Assembly: GCA_002481295.1 (NCBI GenBank)
Contig: DLDU01000020.1
Span: forward strand, 1-14,668
Length of the DNA stretch: 14,668 nucleotides
Direction: 5' to 3'
From: Prevotella sp. UBA7764
GTDB lineage: Bacteria; Bacteroidota; Bacteroidia; Bacteroidales; Bacteroidaceae
Within the stretch, counting starts at the first letter, position 1. Each line of letters starts with the position of its first letter. Under the pieces are notes generated by a model. It saw nothing but the letters and a program-made list of their open reading frames with translations. It had not been told where the DNA came from and ran no database searches. Below are positions 1 to 6,279 of the stretch, one piece after another. The position numbers were made by a program, and so were the translations under genes.

Positions 1-180
1 TACGCCACAAAGACGGCACAATACACGCTGACAGTTGAAGCCGCTACAGGCATCAGCGATGTGAAGACAGACGCCGCCGAAAAGGCCAAATGGTACGACT
101 TGAGCGGCCGCCCATTGAATGGCAAGCCAACCAAGACTGGTATCTATGTAAAGAACGGCAAGAAGGTCCTGATTAAGTAG
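1..180 (+). CDS. C-terminal end of a secreted protein (partial)
   Basis: The frame is open from the first base to the TAG at 178-180, giving 59 residues with no start in view. The end holds a motif of the form WYDLSGRP...GIYVKNGKKVLIK, a C-terminal tail repeated across secreted and surface proteins of Prevotella-like Bacteroidetes and related to type IX sorting tails. The residues before it (TAQYTLTVEA) look like the last strand of an Ig-like beta domain. The function of the missing upstream part cannot be told. Similar tails occur on the two decayed genes at 7629-7797 and 7800-8385, so this organism exports several such proteins. A strong terminator follows 22 nt after the stop. The tail call is solid; the protein family is unknown. 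Confidence 0.8.
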   Translation, partial: YATKTAQYTLTVEAATGISDVKTDAAEKAKWYDLSGRPLNGKPTKTGIYVKNGKKVLIK

Positions 181-202
181 TCATACACGCACCAAATATC
201 AT

Positions 203-246
203 TCGGGGACGGAGCAAACCAAAATGCTTCGTCCCCGATTTTTTTT
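203..246 (+). terminator. Rho-independent terminator of the secreted-protein gene
   Basis: A 14-bp stem (203-216 with 225-238, one G-T wobble) encloses an 8-nt loop and is followed directly by eight T residues (239-246). It lies just downstream of the stop at 180 in the same direction. Confidence 0.92.
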
Positions 247-404
247 GCCCCTATTACTACATTTCGCGCTTTCAAAAAGTTAAAAGTATTAAATCTTCAT
301 CTTTACAAGCCTCGATAGAATTCGCCTCGTCACTTTTCTACCGTTTAACACGTAAATTATTGATATAAAACAATATACAAATACTCTGAATATTTATAAC
401 AAAG
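247..404. other. AT-rich intergenic stretch, no gene seen
   Basis: This stretch is AT-rich with many stops on both strands. I see no RNA gene, convincing promoter or repeat in it. It separates the terminator of the left gene from a hairpin at 405-438. Confidence 0.5.
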
Positions 405-438
405 AAAGGGCAAAACTTCAATATGGGTTTTGTCCTTT
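405..438 (-). terminator. Hairpin, possible minus-strand terminator
   Basis: A 12-bp stem (405-416 with 427-438, one G-T wobble) closes a 10-nt loop. Read on the minus strand it is followed by T-rich sequence (TTTCTTTG). It lies 21 nt beyond the stop of the minus-strand remnant at 460-597, which suits a terminator of that former gene. The T-tract is interrupted, so it could also be a simple stem-loop. Confidence 0.45.
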
Positions 439-459
439 CCTATTTATATAAGATTATTG

Positions 460-597
460 CTATTTATATTTCATGTAAGCCTTCTGCAGTTTCTCGTCGT
501 ATTTGTTCTGTGCATATTGAGGGCCATTCTGACTAAAATGCATCATAGATACTCTATGATACTGGGTGCCCGAAAAGCGGAGACTGAAATAGTTTGT
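460..597 (-). pseudogene. Possible 3' remnant of a minus-strand gene
   Basis: On the minus strand 45 sense codons are open between an in-frame TAA at 598-600 and a TAG at 460-462. The last residues read QNKYDEKLQKAYMKYK, lysine- and tyrosine-rich in the manner of a genuine protein end. Two adjacent ATG codons (541-546) would give a 28-residue product, but most likely only the tail of a longer gene survives. A hairpin with a T-rich flank follows the stop, as expected after a real gene. I do not recognise the family. An open frame this short can arise by chance, so confidence is low. The plus-strand frame across the same bases is less credible because it needs a TTG start and runs through a terminator. 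Confidence 0.3.
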
Positions 598-621
598 TTA
601 CGCATTGTTTACGCAGACATG

Positions 622-654
622 AAAAAAGCACTTGCGAGAAACCCGTAAGTGCTT
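622..654 (-). terminator. Terminator of the tRNA-Met transcript
   Basis: An 11-bp stem (626-636 with 644-654, one G-T wobble) with a 7-nt loop is followed on the minus strand by six T residues (the A-run at 622-627). It sits 12 nt beyond the tRNA 3' end. The plus strand also shows GATTTTT after the stem, so it might work both ways. Confidence 0.8.
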
Positions 655-665
655 GATTTTTAGTG

Positions 666-739
666 TGGACCAGCTAGGGCTTGAACCTAGGACCTCCAGA
701 TTATGAGTCTGTTGCTCTAACCAACTGAGCTACAAGTCC
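666..739 (-). tRNA. tRNA-Met (anticodon CAU)
   Basis: The minus strand reads as a 74-nt tRNA: acceptor GGACTTG with CTGGTCC, D arm GCTC/GAGC, anticodon loop CTCATAA (CAU at 703-705), T arm CTAGG/CCTAG with loop TTCAAGC, and discriminator A. No CCA is encoded, as is common in Bacteroidetes. The first acceptor pair is a normal G-C, which argues against an initiator tRNA. An elongator Met tRNA is most likely, but a lysidine-modified Ile2 tRNA also has a CAU anticodon and cannot be excluded by eye. The acceptor stem has an apparent U6-U67 mismatch, and the first anticodon-stem pair is A-G. It has its own promoter (779-810) and terminator (622-654). Confidence 0.93.
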
Positions 740-778
740 AACTTATATGAGCCGAAGAGGCCGATAAGATTTGTGGTG

Positions 779-810
779 CAAAGATACAAGTTTCCAGTCG
801 AATAGCCAAA
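779..810 (-). promoter_or_regulatory. Bacteroidetes housekeeping promoter of the tRNA
   Basis: On the minus strand TTTG (807-810), a 20-nt spacer and TATCTTTG (779-786) match the Bacteroidetes sigma-70 consensus TTTG-N19-21-TAnnTTTG exactly. Transcription would start about 33 nt before the tRNA 5' end at 739. Confidence 0.8.
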
Positions 811-847
811 TATTTTTTGTGAAAAGTAGATAATAAGTCTTCACTAT

Positions 848-879
848 ATTGGCTGTTAGGGCTAATTTGACTATCTTTG
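848..879 (+). promoter_or_regulatory. Bacteroidetes housekeeping promoter of the ATPase operon
   Basis: TTG (849-851, preceded by A), a 20-nt spacer and TATCTTTG (872-879) fit the Bacteroidetes consensus. The predicted transcription start falls near 886, about 23 nt before the ATG at 909. This decides the start of the next gene, because the TTG at 849 that would lengthen it lies inside the promoter. Confidence 0.78.
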
Positions 880-908
880 CAAGCAATAAACACAGCGAAG
901 CAGAATCG

Positions 909-3638
909 ATGAAAAGCGAACAGATACTAAACACAGACCCTCATGTGGGGCTCAGCGACGCGCAAGTAGCAGACAGCCGACAGCAATATGGCGACAATGT
1001 GCTCACCCCGCCGAAGAAGACTTCCCTTTGGAAGCTCTATCTCGACAAATACCGTGATCCCATCATCCAAATTCTTCTTGTGGCCGCACTGGTGTCCCTG
1101 GTACTGGCCTTTGTAGAGCATGACTTTGTGGAGACGTTAGGCATCTTCATCGCTATCTTCATCGCCACGACAGTAGGTTTCTACTTTGAGTGCGACGCTG
1201 CACGCAAGTTCCGCGTGCTCACTGCCATCAACGAGGATCAGCCCGTGAAGGTGCGACGTGCCGGAAAGGTGATGGAGGTACCTCGCCGCGACGTTGTTGT
1301 GGGTGACATCATCCTTGTGGAGACAGGCGACGAGGTTCCCGCCGACGCTGTCCTTGTGGAAGCAGTCAACCTGCAAATCGACGAGTCGAGTCTGACCGGC
1401 GAGCCGCTGACTTCCAAATCGGTGACAGACGCGCAAAGCCAGCAGTCTGCTGACACTGCCAGTCAACTGTCATCACTCAACCTTCAACACTCCGCTGACG
1501 CAATCATTCAACATTCATCACTCAACACTCAACATTCCTCCGAGGCTTATCCCAAGAACGTGATTCTTCGCTCCACGATGGTGATGAACGGTCGTGGCAC
1601 GGCAATTGTCACGCGCGTCGGCGACAGCACTGAGATCGGAAAGGTAGCCACAGAGGCCACGGAAGCCACCCAGACCAAGACACCGCTGAACCTTCAGCTC
1701 GACAAACTGGCCAAGCTCATCTCCAAGGTAGGCACCGGCGTCTCCATCGCCGCCTTTGTCATCTTCCTTGGTCACGACATTCTCACCAACAGTCTTTGGC
1801 ACACCACCGACTATCTCTCCATGCTGCAAGTGGTGCTAAACTACTTCATGATGGCCGTCACGCTGATTGTCATGGCCGTACCCGAAGGTTTGCCGATGGC
1901 CGTGACACTGGCGCTGGCACTGAACATGCGCCGGATGCTGAAGTTCAACAATCTCGTGCGCAAGCTGCACGCCTCGGAGACGATGGGCGCCGTCACCGTG
2001 ATCTGTACCGACAAGACGGGCACACTGACCCAAAACCGTATGACCGTCCATGACATCCAGCTCATTGAGGGCGACCACCTCGTCAAAGCAGAAGAAGCCA
2101 GTGCCGCGACAAAAGCCAGATTTTCCGAAGCTGTCGCTGCGAACACTACGGCCGAACTCGACGAGAACAACGCCCCCATCGGCAACCCCACCGAAGGAGC
2201 CCTGCTCATGTGGCTGCAACAGCAGGGCAAGGACTATCAGCAACAGAGAGCATCACAGCCCGTTGACAGTCAGATCCCCTTCTCCACAGAAAAGAAATAC
2301 ATGGCCACCACGGTCGTCCTCGACGACAAAACACGGACATATATAAAAGGAGCACCAGAGATCATCGCCTCGCTGTGCGATCTCGCCGAGCCTCAGCAGA
2401 TCCATCTGCGCGAAGTGCTGTTGGGCTATCAGCGTCAGGCCATGCGCACCCTGGCCTTTGCCTGGCGTGACGGCGACTTCAGCGAAGAGGGCGGATACAC
2501 GTTCCAGGGCATCGCTGCCATCAGCGATCCTGTCCGTGAAGACGTACCCTCGGCCGTGTCCACCTGCCGTGGCGCCGGCATCAAGATCAAGGTTGTCACC
2601 GGCGACACCTCAGCCACAGCCGTAGAGATAGCCCGTCAGATCGGCATCTGGCCTAAGGAAGAAACCACCAAGGCCAAAGAGCTTCGTTGGCACATCACCG
2701 GCAGCGACTTTGCCGCACTGAGCGATGAGGAAGCCTACGACCGCGTGGAGGACATCCGCGTGATGTCGCGCGCACGTCCGACAGACAAGCAGCGTCTCGT
2801 GCAACTCCTTCAGAAGCACGGCGAAGTGGTTGCTGTCACCGGCGACGGCACCAACGACGCACCGGCTCTCAACCACGCCCACGTGGGACTCTCGCTTGGC
2901 TCGGGCACATCGGTAGCCAAGCAAGCCTCCGACATCACCCTGCTCGACGACAGCTTCCACTCCATCGCCAACGCCGTGATGTGGGGCCGCTCGCTCTACA
3001 AAAACATTCAGCGGTTCCTCTTCTTCCAGCTTGTCGTCAACGTCAGTGCCCTGCTGCTCGTCCTCGGCGGCAGCATCATCGGCACAGAGATGCCGCTCAC
3101 GGTGACACAGATCCTTTGGGTCAACCTGATCATGGACACCTTTGCCGCCATGGCCCTGGCCTCGTTGCCGCCCTCGCGGGAAGTGATGAAGGACAAACCG
3201 CGCAAGCCCTCCGACTTCATCATCTCGAAGTCGATGGGACGCGGCATCCTCGGCTGCGGCATCGTGTTCTTCGCCATCATGTTTGTCTTCCTCATCTGGT
3301 GCGAGCGCCATGGTGCGGGCAGCATCATCGACGTACATGAGCTGACGATGTTCTTCACCACCTTTGTCATGCTGCAGTTCTGGAATCTCTTCAACGCGAA
3401 ATGCTTAGGCTCCACACACAGTGCCTTCCACAACCTGCGGCACGACGGCGGCCTGCTGCTCGTGTTGCTGCTGATCTTCATTGGACAATGGCTCATCGTC
3501 ACCTTCGGCGGCCGCATGTTCCGCACGCAACCGTTGAGTGCAGAGGAATGGCTCATCATCACGGTAGCCACATCCTTGGTACTTGTTGCCGGTGAGCTAT
3601 GGCGGGCCATCAAACGAATCAGGGAGGTCAAGGCATGA
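909..3638 (+). CDS. Calcium-translocating P-type ATPase, PMCA-like
   Basis: A 909-residue type II P-type ATPase that would pump Ca2+ out of the cytoplasm using ATP. Visible signatures are an N-terminal cation-ATPase domain, TGEP at 163-166 in the actuator domain, the M4 motif PEGLP at 325-329, the phosphorylation site DKTGTLT with D368, the hinge GDGTND at 645-650, and WVNLIMDTFA in M6 (N739, D743). That M6 string matches plasma-membrane Ca2+ ATPases closely, so calcium is the best substrate guess. Membrane helices group near residues 45-100, 270-345 and 690-900. The ATG at 909 is chosen because a promoter covers the further-upstream TTG. An unusual Ser/Gln/His-rich insertion (about residues 185-210) follows the TGEP motif. 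The stop overlaps the start of ribF, so the two are probably translationally coupled. Confidence 0.93.
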   Translation: MKSEQILNTDPHVGLSDAQVADSRQQYGDNVLTPPKKTSLWKLYLDKYRDPIIQILLVAALVSLVLAFVEHDFVETLGIFIAIFIATTVGFYFECDAARKFRVLTAINEDQPVKVRRAGKVMEVPRRDVVVGDIILVETGDEVPADAVLVEAVNLQIDESSLTGEPLTSKSVTDAQSQQSADTASQLSSLNLQHSADAIIQHSSLNTQHSSEAYPKNVILRSTMVMNGRGTAIVTRVGDSTEIGKVATEATEATQTKTPLNLQLDKLAKLISKVGTGVSIAAFVIFLGHDILTNSLWHTTDYLSMLQVVLNYFMMAVTLIVMAVPEGLPMAVTLALALNMRRMLKFNNLVRKLHASETMGAVTVICTDKTGTLTQNRMTVHDIQLIEGDHLVKAEEASAATKARFSEAVAANTTAELDENNAPIGNPTEGALLMWLQQQGKDYQQQRASQPVDSQIPFSTEKKYMATTVVLDDKTRTYIKGAPEIIASLCDLAEPQQIHLREVLLGYQRQAMRTLAFAWRDGDFSEEGGYTFQGIAAISDPVREDVPSAVSTCRGAGIKIKVVTGDTSATAVEIARQIGIWPKEETTKAKELRWHITGSDFAALSDEEAYDRVEDIRVMSRARPTDKQRLVQLLQKHGEVVAVTGDGTNDAPALNHAHVGLSLGSGTSVAKQASDITLLDDSFHSIANAVMWGRSLYKNIQRFLFFQLVVNVSALLLVLGGSIIGTEMPLTVTQILWVNLIMDTFAAMALASLPPSREVMKDKPRKPSDFIISKSMGRGILGCGIVFFAIMFVFLIWCERHGAGSIIDVHELTMFFTTFVMLQFWNLFNAKCLGSTHSAFHNLRHDGGLLLVLLLIFIGQWLIVTFGGRMFRTQPLSAEEWLIITVATSLVLVAGELWRAIKRIREVKA
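1463..1538 (+). repeat. In-frame low-complexity repeat inside the ATPase gene
   Basis: This stretch is built from variants of TCAACATTC, TCATCACTCAAC and TCAACACTC. At the protein level it gives two similar units (SSLNLQHSADA and SSLNTQHSSEA). It falls about 20 residues after TGEP, where P-type ATPases normally run straight into the next conserved strand. The base composition (CA- and T-rich, no G-rich codons) differs from the surrounding gene. It resembles intergenic simple repeats more than coding DNA. Confidence 0.7.
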
Positions 3639-4600
3639 AAACCATCTATTTAGACAGAGACAATACCGAGGACTTGGAGCCGGCCGTGGCCACCATTGGC
3701 TTTTTCGACGGTGTGCACCGCGGTCACCGCTTCCTCATCGGTCAGGTCACCGACGAAGCCCGTCGCCGTGGCCTGCGGTCGATGGTCATCACCTTCGACC
3801 AGCATCCCCGTCAGGTATTGCAGCAAAACTATCAGCCTCAGCTGCTGTCCACCCTCGAAAACAAGCTCGTGCTGCTCTCGCGCACGGGCGTCGACTATGT
3901 TGTCGTCGTGCATTTCGACCTTGCGCTGGCCTCTCTGAGTGCCCGGCAGTTCATGGAGCTCATCCTCCGCCAACAGCTCCGTGTCAGACAACTGGTCATC
4001 GGATACGACAACCGCTTTGGCCACGACCGCACCGAAGGCTTCAACGACTATGTGCGCTACGGCCGCGAGATGGGCATCGACGTGGTGCAGAGCGAACCCT
4101 ACCTGCTCCACGGTGTGAAGGTCAGCTCGTCGGTAGTGCGCTCGTTTATCCAGGCTGGCGAAATAGAAATGGCCAACGAGTGCCTGGGCTATCCCTACAC
4201 GATAGAGGGCAAAGTCGTGGACGGCGTGAAAGAGGGCCGCCGTCTGGGCTTCCCCACAGCCAACCTTGTGCCCTCCAGCCTTGCCCAGCTCTTGCCTGCC
4301 GCCGGCGTCTACGGCGTGAAGGTACGCACCGAGGGCAGCATGACACAGCGCCCGGGAATGACCAACATCGGCATGCGCCCTACCTTCGGCGGGCACCATC
4401 AGACCGTGGAAACCAACATCTTCGACTTCGAGGACAACATCTACGGCCAACGGCTGCTTCTCTCTTTCTACAGCCGCATACGCGACGAACGGAAGTTCGA
4501 CAACGTCGAGCAGCTCATCCAGCAGTTGCGGCAGGACAGAAAAGACATTGAAGAGCGGTTCCGGCAGCATGGCACCATCGTGCCCGCACCGCGCGATTGA
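3635..4600 (+). CDS. ribF: Bifunctional riboflavin kinase / FAD synthetase
   Basis: RibF turns riboflavin into FMN and then FAD in the cytoplasm. The 321-residue product has the normal family length. The N-terminal nucleotidyltransferase domain shows GFFDGVHRGH at 22-31 (the HxGH-type ATP site) and an SSSVVR motif before the linker. The C-terminal kinase domain shows GRRLGFPTANL from residue 201 and the ETNIFDF strand with E259, the usual catalytic acid region. The start at 3635 is chosen because AGGGAGG lies at 3621-3627 and the ATG overlaps the ATPase stop (ATGA); the frame is open a further 12 codons upstream, but that stretch overlaps the ATPase. The pairing with a calcium ATPase seems to be transcriptional convenience rather than a shared pathway. 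Confidence 0.96.
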   Translation: MKTIYLDRDNTEDLEPAVATIGFFDGVHRGHRFLIGQVTDEARRRGLRSMVITFDQHPRQVLQQNYQPQLLSTLENKLVLLSRTGVDYVVVVHFDLALASLSARQFMELILRQQLRVRQLVIGYDNRFGHDRTEGFNDYVRYGREMGIDVVQSEPYLLHGVKVSSSVVRSFIQAGEIEMANECLGYPYTIEGKVVDGVKEGRRLGFPTANLVPSSLAQLLPAAGVYGVKVRTEGSMTQRPGMTNIGMRPTFGGHHQTVETNIFDFEDNIYGQRLLLSFYSRIRDERKFDNVEQLIQQLRQDRKDIEERFRQHGTIVPAPRD

Positions 4601-4657
4601 AGTCAGGCGCACCCGACAGCCACCCACACAAAACGCATTTAGATCAATCATTCAACC

Positions 4658-5497
4658 ATGAGAAAAAGTTCATTGCACGACATTGCCAACATCGTCTTAT
4701 ACGTTATTCTGTTTCTACTCATCCAGTTGGCCGTCACCTTTGCCGTAGCGATCATCGCCATGTGGATCGGCGGCACACCTTGGTCGTCCATCAGCCAACA
4801 TCTACAGACCGGCTCATTGGGACTGAACGGCAAGGAGCTGGTCGCAGCCACAGCCATCAGCAGCGTCCTCACCTTTTGTCTTTTTGTCGCCTGCCACTGG
4901 GCTCCTGTCAAGCGCGACTGGCTGGCCACACGTCCTTGGACAGCTCTGATATGGGTGGTGATCCTTGCTCTTGGCACCATCCTGCCGTCGCAATGGTTCG
5001 TGGAGCGCATGGAGATCACACTGCCCGAGAGTACTGAGAAGCTCTTCGAGAGCATCATGGGCGAGCCGCTCGGCTATGTCGCCATTGGCATTCTGGCTCC
5101 GTTGGTGGAGGAACTCGTCTTCCGCGGTGCCATACTCCGCACGCTGCTGAAGCTCTTCGACCGCAAATGGCACTGGGTGCCCATCGTCATCTCGGCGCTT
5201 ATCTTCGGTGCCGTGCACATGAATGTCCCGCAGTTTGTCCATGCTGCGCTCATTGGCTTGCTGTTAGGCTGGATGTACTACCGCACCGACTCCATCGTTC
5301 CGGGTGTGGCTTTCCACTGGGTCAACAACACGGTGGCCTTTGTCATGTTCCACATGATGCCGCAGATGAACGACGGCAAGCTCATCGACCTTTTCCACGG
5401 CAACCATACCACGATGATGCTCAGCCTGCTTTTCTCGCTCTGCATCTTCCTTCCTGCCTTGTTCCAGCTCACGAGCAGACTGAAGAGAGCAGAGTAA
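4658..5497 (+). CDS. CPBP-family intramembrane metalloprotease
   Basis: A 279-residue polytopic membrane protein with the three motifs of the CPBP (CAAX protease and bacteriocin-processing, Abi) family: EELVFR at 151-156, FGAVH at 183-187 and HWVNN at 220-224. The likely metal and catalytic residues E151, E152, R156, H187, H220 and N224 are all present, so the enzyme should be active. Strong hydrophobic segments occur at about 12-35, 65-85, 95-115, 170-185, 195-212 and near the C terminus. Bacterial members process peptides or serve in bacteriocin immunity; the substrate here is unknown. It lies 57 nt after ribF in the same direction and may be the last gene of the operon. No classic terminator follows closely. 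Confidence 0.9.
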   Translation: MRKSSLHDIANIVLYVILFLLIQLAVTFAVAIIAMWIGGTPWSSISQHLQTGSLGLNGKELVAATAISSVLTFCLFVACHWAPVKRDWLATRPWTALIWVVILALGTILPSQWFVERMEITLPESTEKLFESIMGEPLGYVAIGILAPLVEELVFRGAILRTLLKLFDRKWHWVPIVISALIFGAVHMNVPQFVHAALIGLLLGWMYYRTDSIVPGVAFHWVNNTVAFVMFHMMPQMNDGKLIDLFHGNHTTMMLSLLFSLCIFLPALFQLTSRLKRAE

Positions 5498-5504
5498 GAG
5501 AGAG

Positions 5505-5532
5505 CCCAAGCCCTAACCCAAGCCCAAGCCCT
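5505..5532. repeat. CCCAAG-type simple repeat
   Basis: Several overlapping copies of CCCAAGCCC stand directly after the protease stop. They look like slippage-prone simple sequence and carry no coding signal. Confidence 0.6.
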
Positions 5533-5539
5533 TCACTAA

Positions 5540-5557
5540 CCCTCCCCAAGGGGAGGG
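5540..5557. repeat. Short GC-rich inverted repeat
   Basis: CCCTCCCC and GGGGAGGG face each other across AA. No T-run follows on either strand, so a terminator role for the upstream operon is possible but not shown. Confidence 0.55.
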
Positions 5558-5607
5558 AATGGCAATACCCGCAACATTGGCTTGCCATACAAGCATTAGA
5601 TTTTTAG

Positions 5608-5709
5608 TTAACGCTCCGCTACGCGGAATAAAGAATATAACCGAATATCAAGAAAATATATTCTAGATATTCGGTTATATTCTTGATACCATCGAAGATG
5701 GTGCGTTAA
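5608..5709. repeat. 102-nt element able to form a four-way junction
   Basis: A basal stem TTAACGC (5608-5614) with GCGTTAA (5703-5709) encloses three adjacent hairpins. The first is TCCGC-TAC-GCGGA at 5615-5627. The second is a long arm, 5628-5654 with 5661-5687, containing a perfect 19-bp block (5631-5649 with 5666-5684) plus A-G and A-A mismatches. The third is ACCATC-GAA-GATGGT at 5688-5702. The arms abut, so no junction base is left unpaired. There is no open frame of note and no T-run, so it is not a plain terminator. It may be a small mobile palindromic element, a structured RNA or a recombination site. The structure is read directly from the sequence; the role is unknown. Confidence 0.75.
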
Positions 5710-5900
5710 AAGGAAAACAGCAACCATAGACACGTTTCAAGCCAGCTTAAATCACCCGCTATTTCTTTACAAAACGCCTTCAACTTTCACTCACAATCTA
5801 GAGAATGAAAAATCAACCCGGCGACCTAAAATCGACAAAATTCAGACTTCTCCCATCGGTTTTAGCTTGATTTTGAACAGAAAAAGGTTGTTTGAACCCG
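5710..5900. other. Intergenic, no gene seen
   Basis: AT-rich sequence with stops in all frames. I find no promoter pair, RNA gene or notable repeat here, only the approach to the repeat cluster at 5901. Confidence 0.5.
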
Positions 5901-5985
5901 TCATCTCAGTTGTTTGACATGATAAAACAACTGAGATGATCAGATAAAACAACTGAGATGACCAGGTTAGCTCAGTGTTTTGATC
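5901..5985. repeat. Cluster of direct and inverted 19-22 nt repeats
   Basis: The unit GATAAAACAACTGAGATGA occurs twice in direct orientation (5921-5939 and 5943-5961, period 22 nt). An inverted 15-nt copy precedes it (5901-5915), forming a perfect stem with 5925-5939 around a 9-nt loop. A degenerate inverted copy follows (about 5971-5985, CTCAGTGTTTTGATC). The order is therefore inverted, direct, direct, inverted. There are no unique spacers, so it is not a CRISPR array. It could be a protein-binding cluster or tandem hairpins. Confidence 0.75.
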
Positions 5986-6214
5986 GAAAATTTTCTAGAG
6001 AATTTTGGAAGAAACAACTTGTTTTGTCCTTGTGGAAAACCAGAATATTCATAACAGACTTATTATCAGATACATACAGAAAATAGCTAATTTCCGCAAA
6101 AATCAGAGCAAAGGAAGTTTTCACTCAAAAGAATCGATTCTCAGAGCCCGTTTTTTGTCAGTTTTCACAACAAGGAAGGGATACGATAAAACGGTGGCAA
6201 CGCAGATGTAACGA
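5986..6214. other. Intergenic with an imperfect palindrome
   Basis: The stretch begins with a 20-nt imperfect palindrome centred on TCTAGA (5987-6006, AAAATT against AATTTT). A 68-codon plus-strand frame follows but needs a TTG start and has no recognisable content, so I do not call a gene. Confidence 0.45.
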
Positions 6215-6255
6215 CGCGATAGGTGGCGACCCACCATGGCCGCCCCACCCTCGCG
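6215..6255. repeat. GC-rich palindromic element, copy 1
   Basis: An imperfect hairpin with outer arms CGCGA (6215-6219) and TCGCG (6251-6255), inner GGTGG/CCACC pairing and the loop region CACCAT. It shares the core CCC[AG]CC[AG]TGGCCGCCC with a second element at 8426-8452. It lies just beyond the end of the pectate lyase remnant. Confidence 0.6.
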
Positions 6256-6279
6256 TAACCGATATCGATCGAGCGAATG

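Noticed and set aside
430..648. Plus-strand frame of 72 codons left of the tRNA
   Set aside because: It needs a TTG start, has no recognisable content and its end runs through the tRNA terminator hairpin.
849..908. Twenty-codon upstream extension of the ATPase from a TTG
   Set aside because: A consensus promoter (848-879) covers this stretch, and an ATG follows at 909.
2610..3338. Minus-strand frame of 242 codons inside the ATPase gene
   Set aside because: It is a shadow of the ATPase coding strand with His/Asp-rich, low-information sequence.
3650..4651. Long minus-strand frame of 333 codons antisense to ribF
   Set aside because: ribF on the plus strand has all family motifs; the antisense frame has none and reflects codon bias.
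5608..5709. Integron attC-like site, because the ends read TTAACGC and GCGTTAA
   Set aside because: The boxes do not fit the RYYYAAC/GTTRRRY consensus fully, the interior forms a four-way junction rather than one imperfect arm, and no integrase or cassette is nearby.
5901..5985. Possible mini CRISPR array
   Set aside because: The direct units are only 22 nt apart with no unique spacers, and inverted copies flank them, unlike any CRISPR array.
6005..6211. Plus-strand frame of 68 codons
   Set aside because: TTG start, no promoter or ribosome site, and no similarity that I can recognise.
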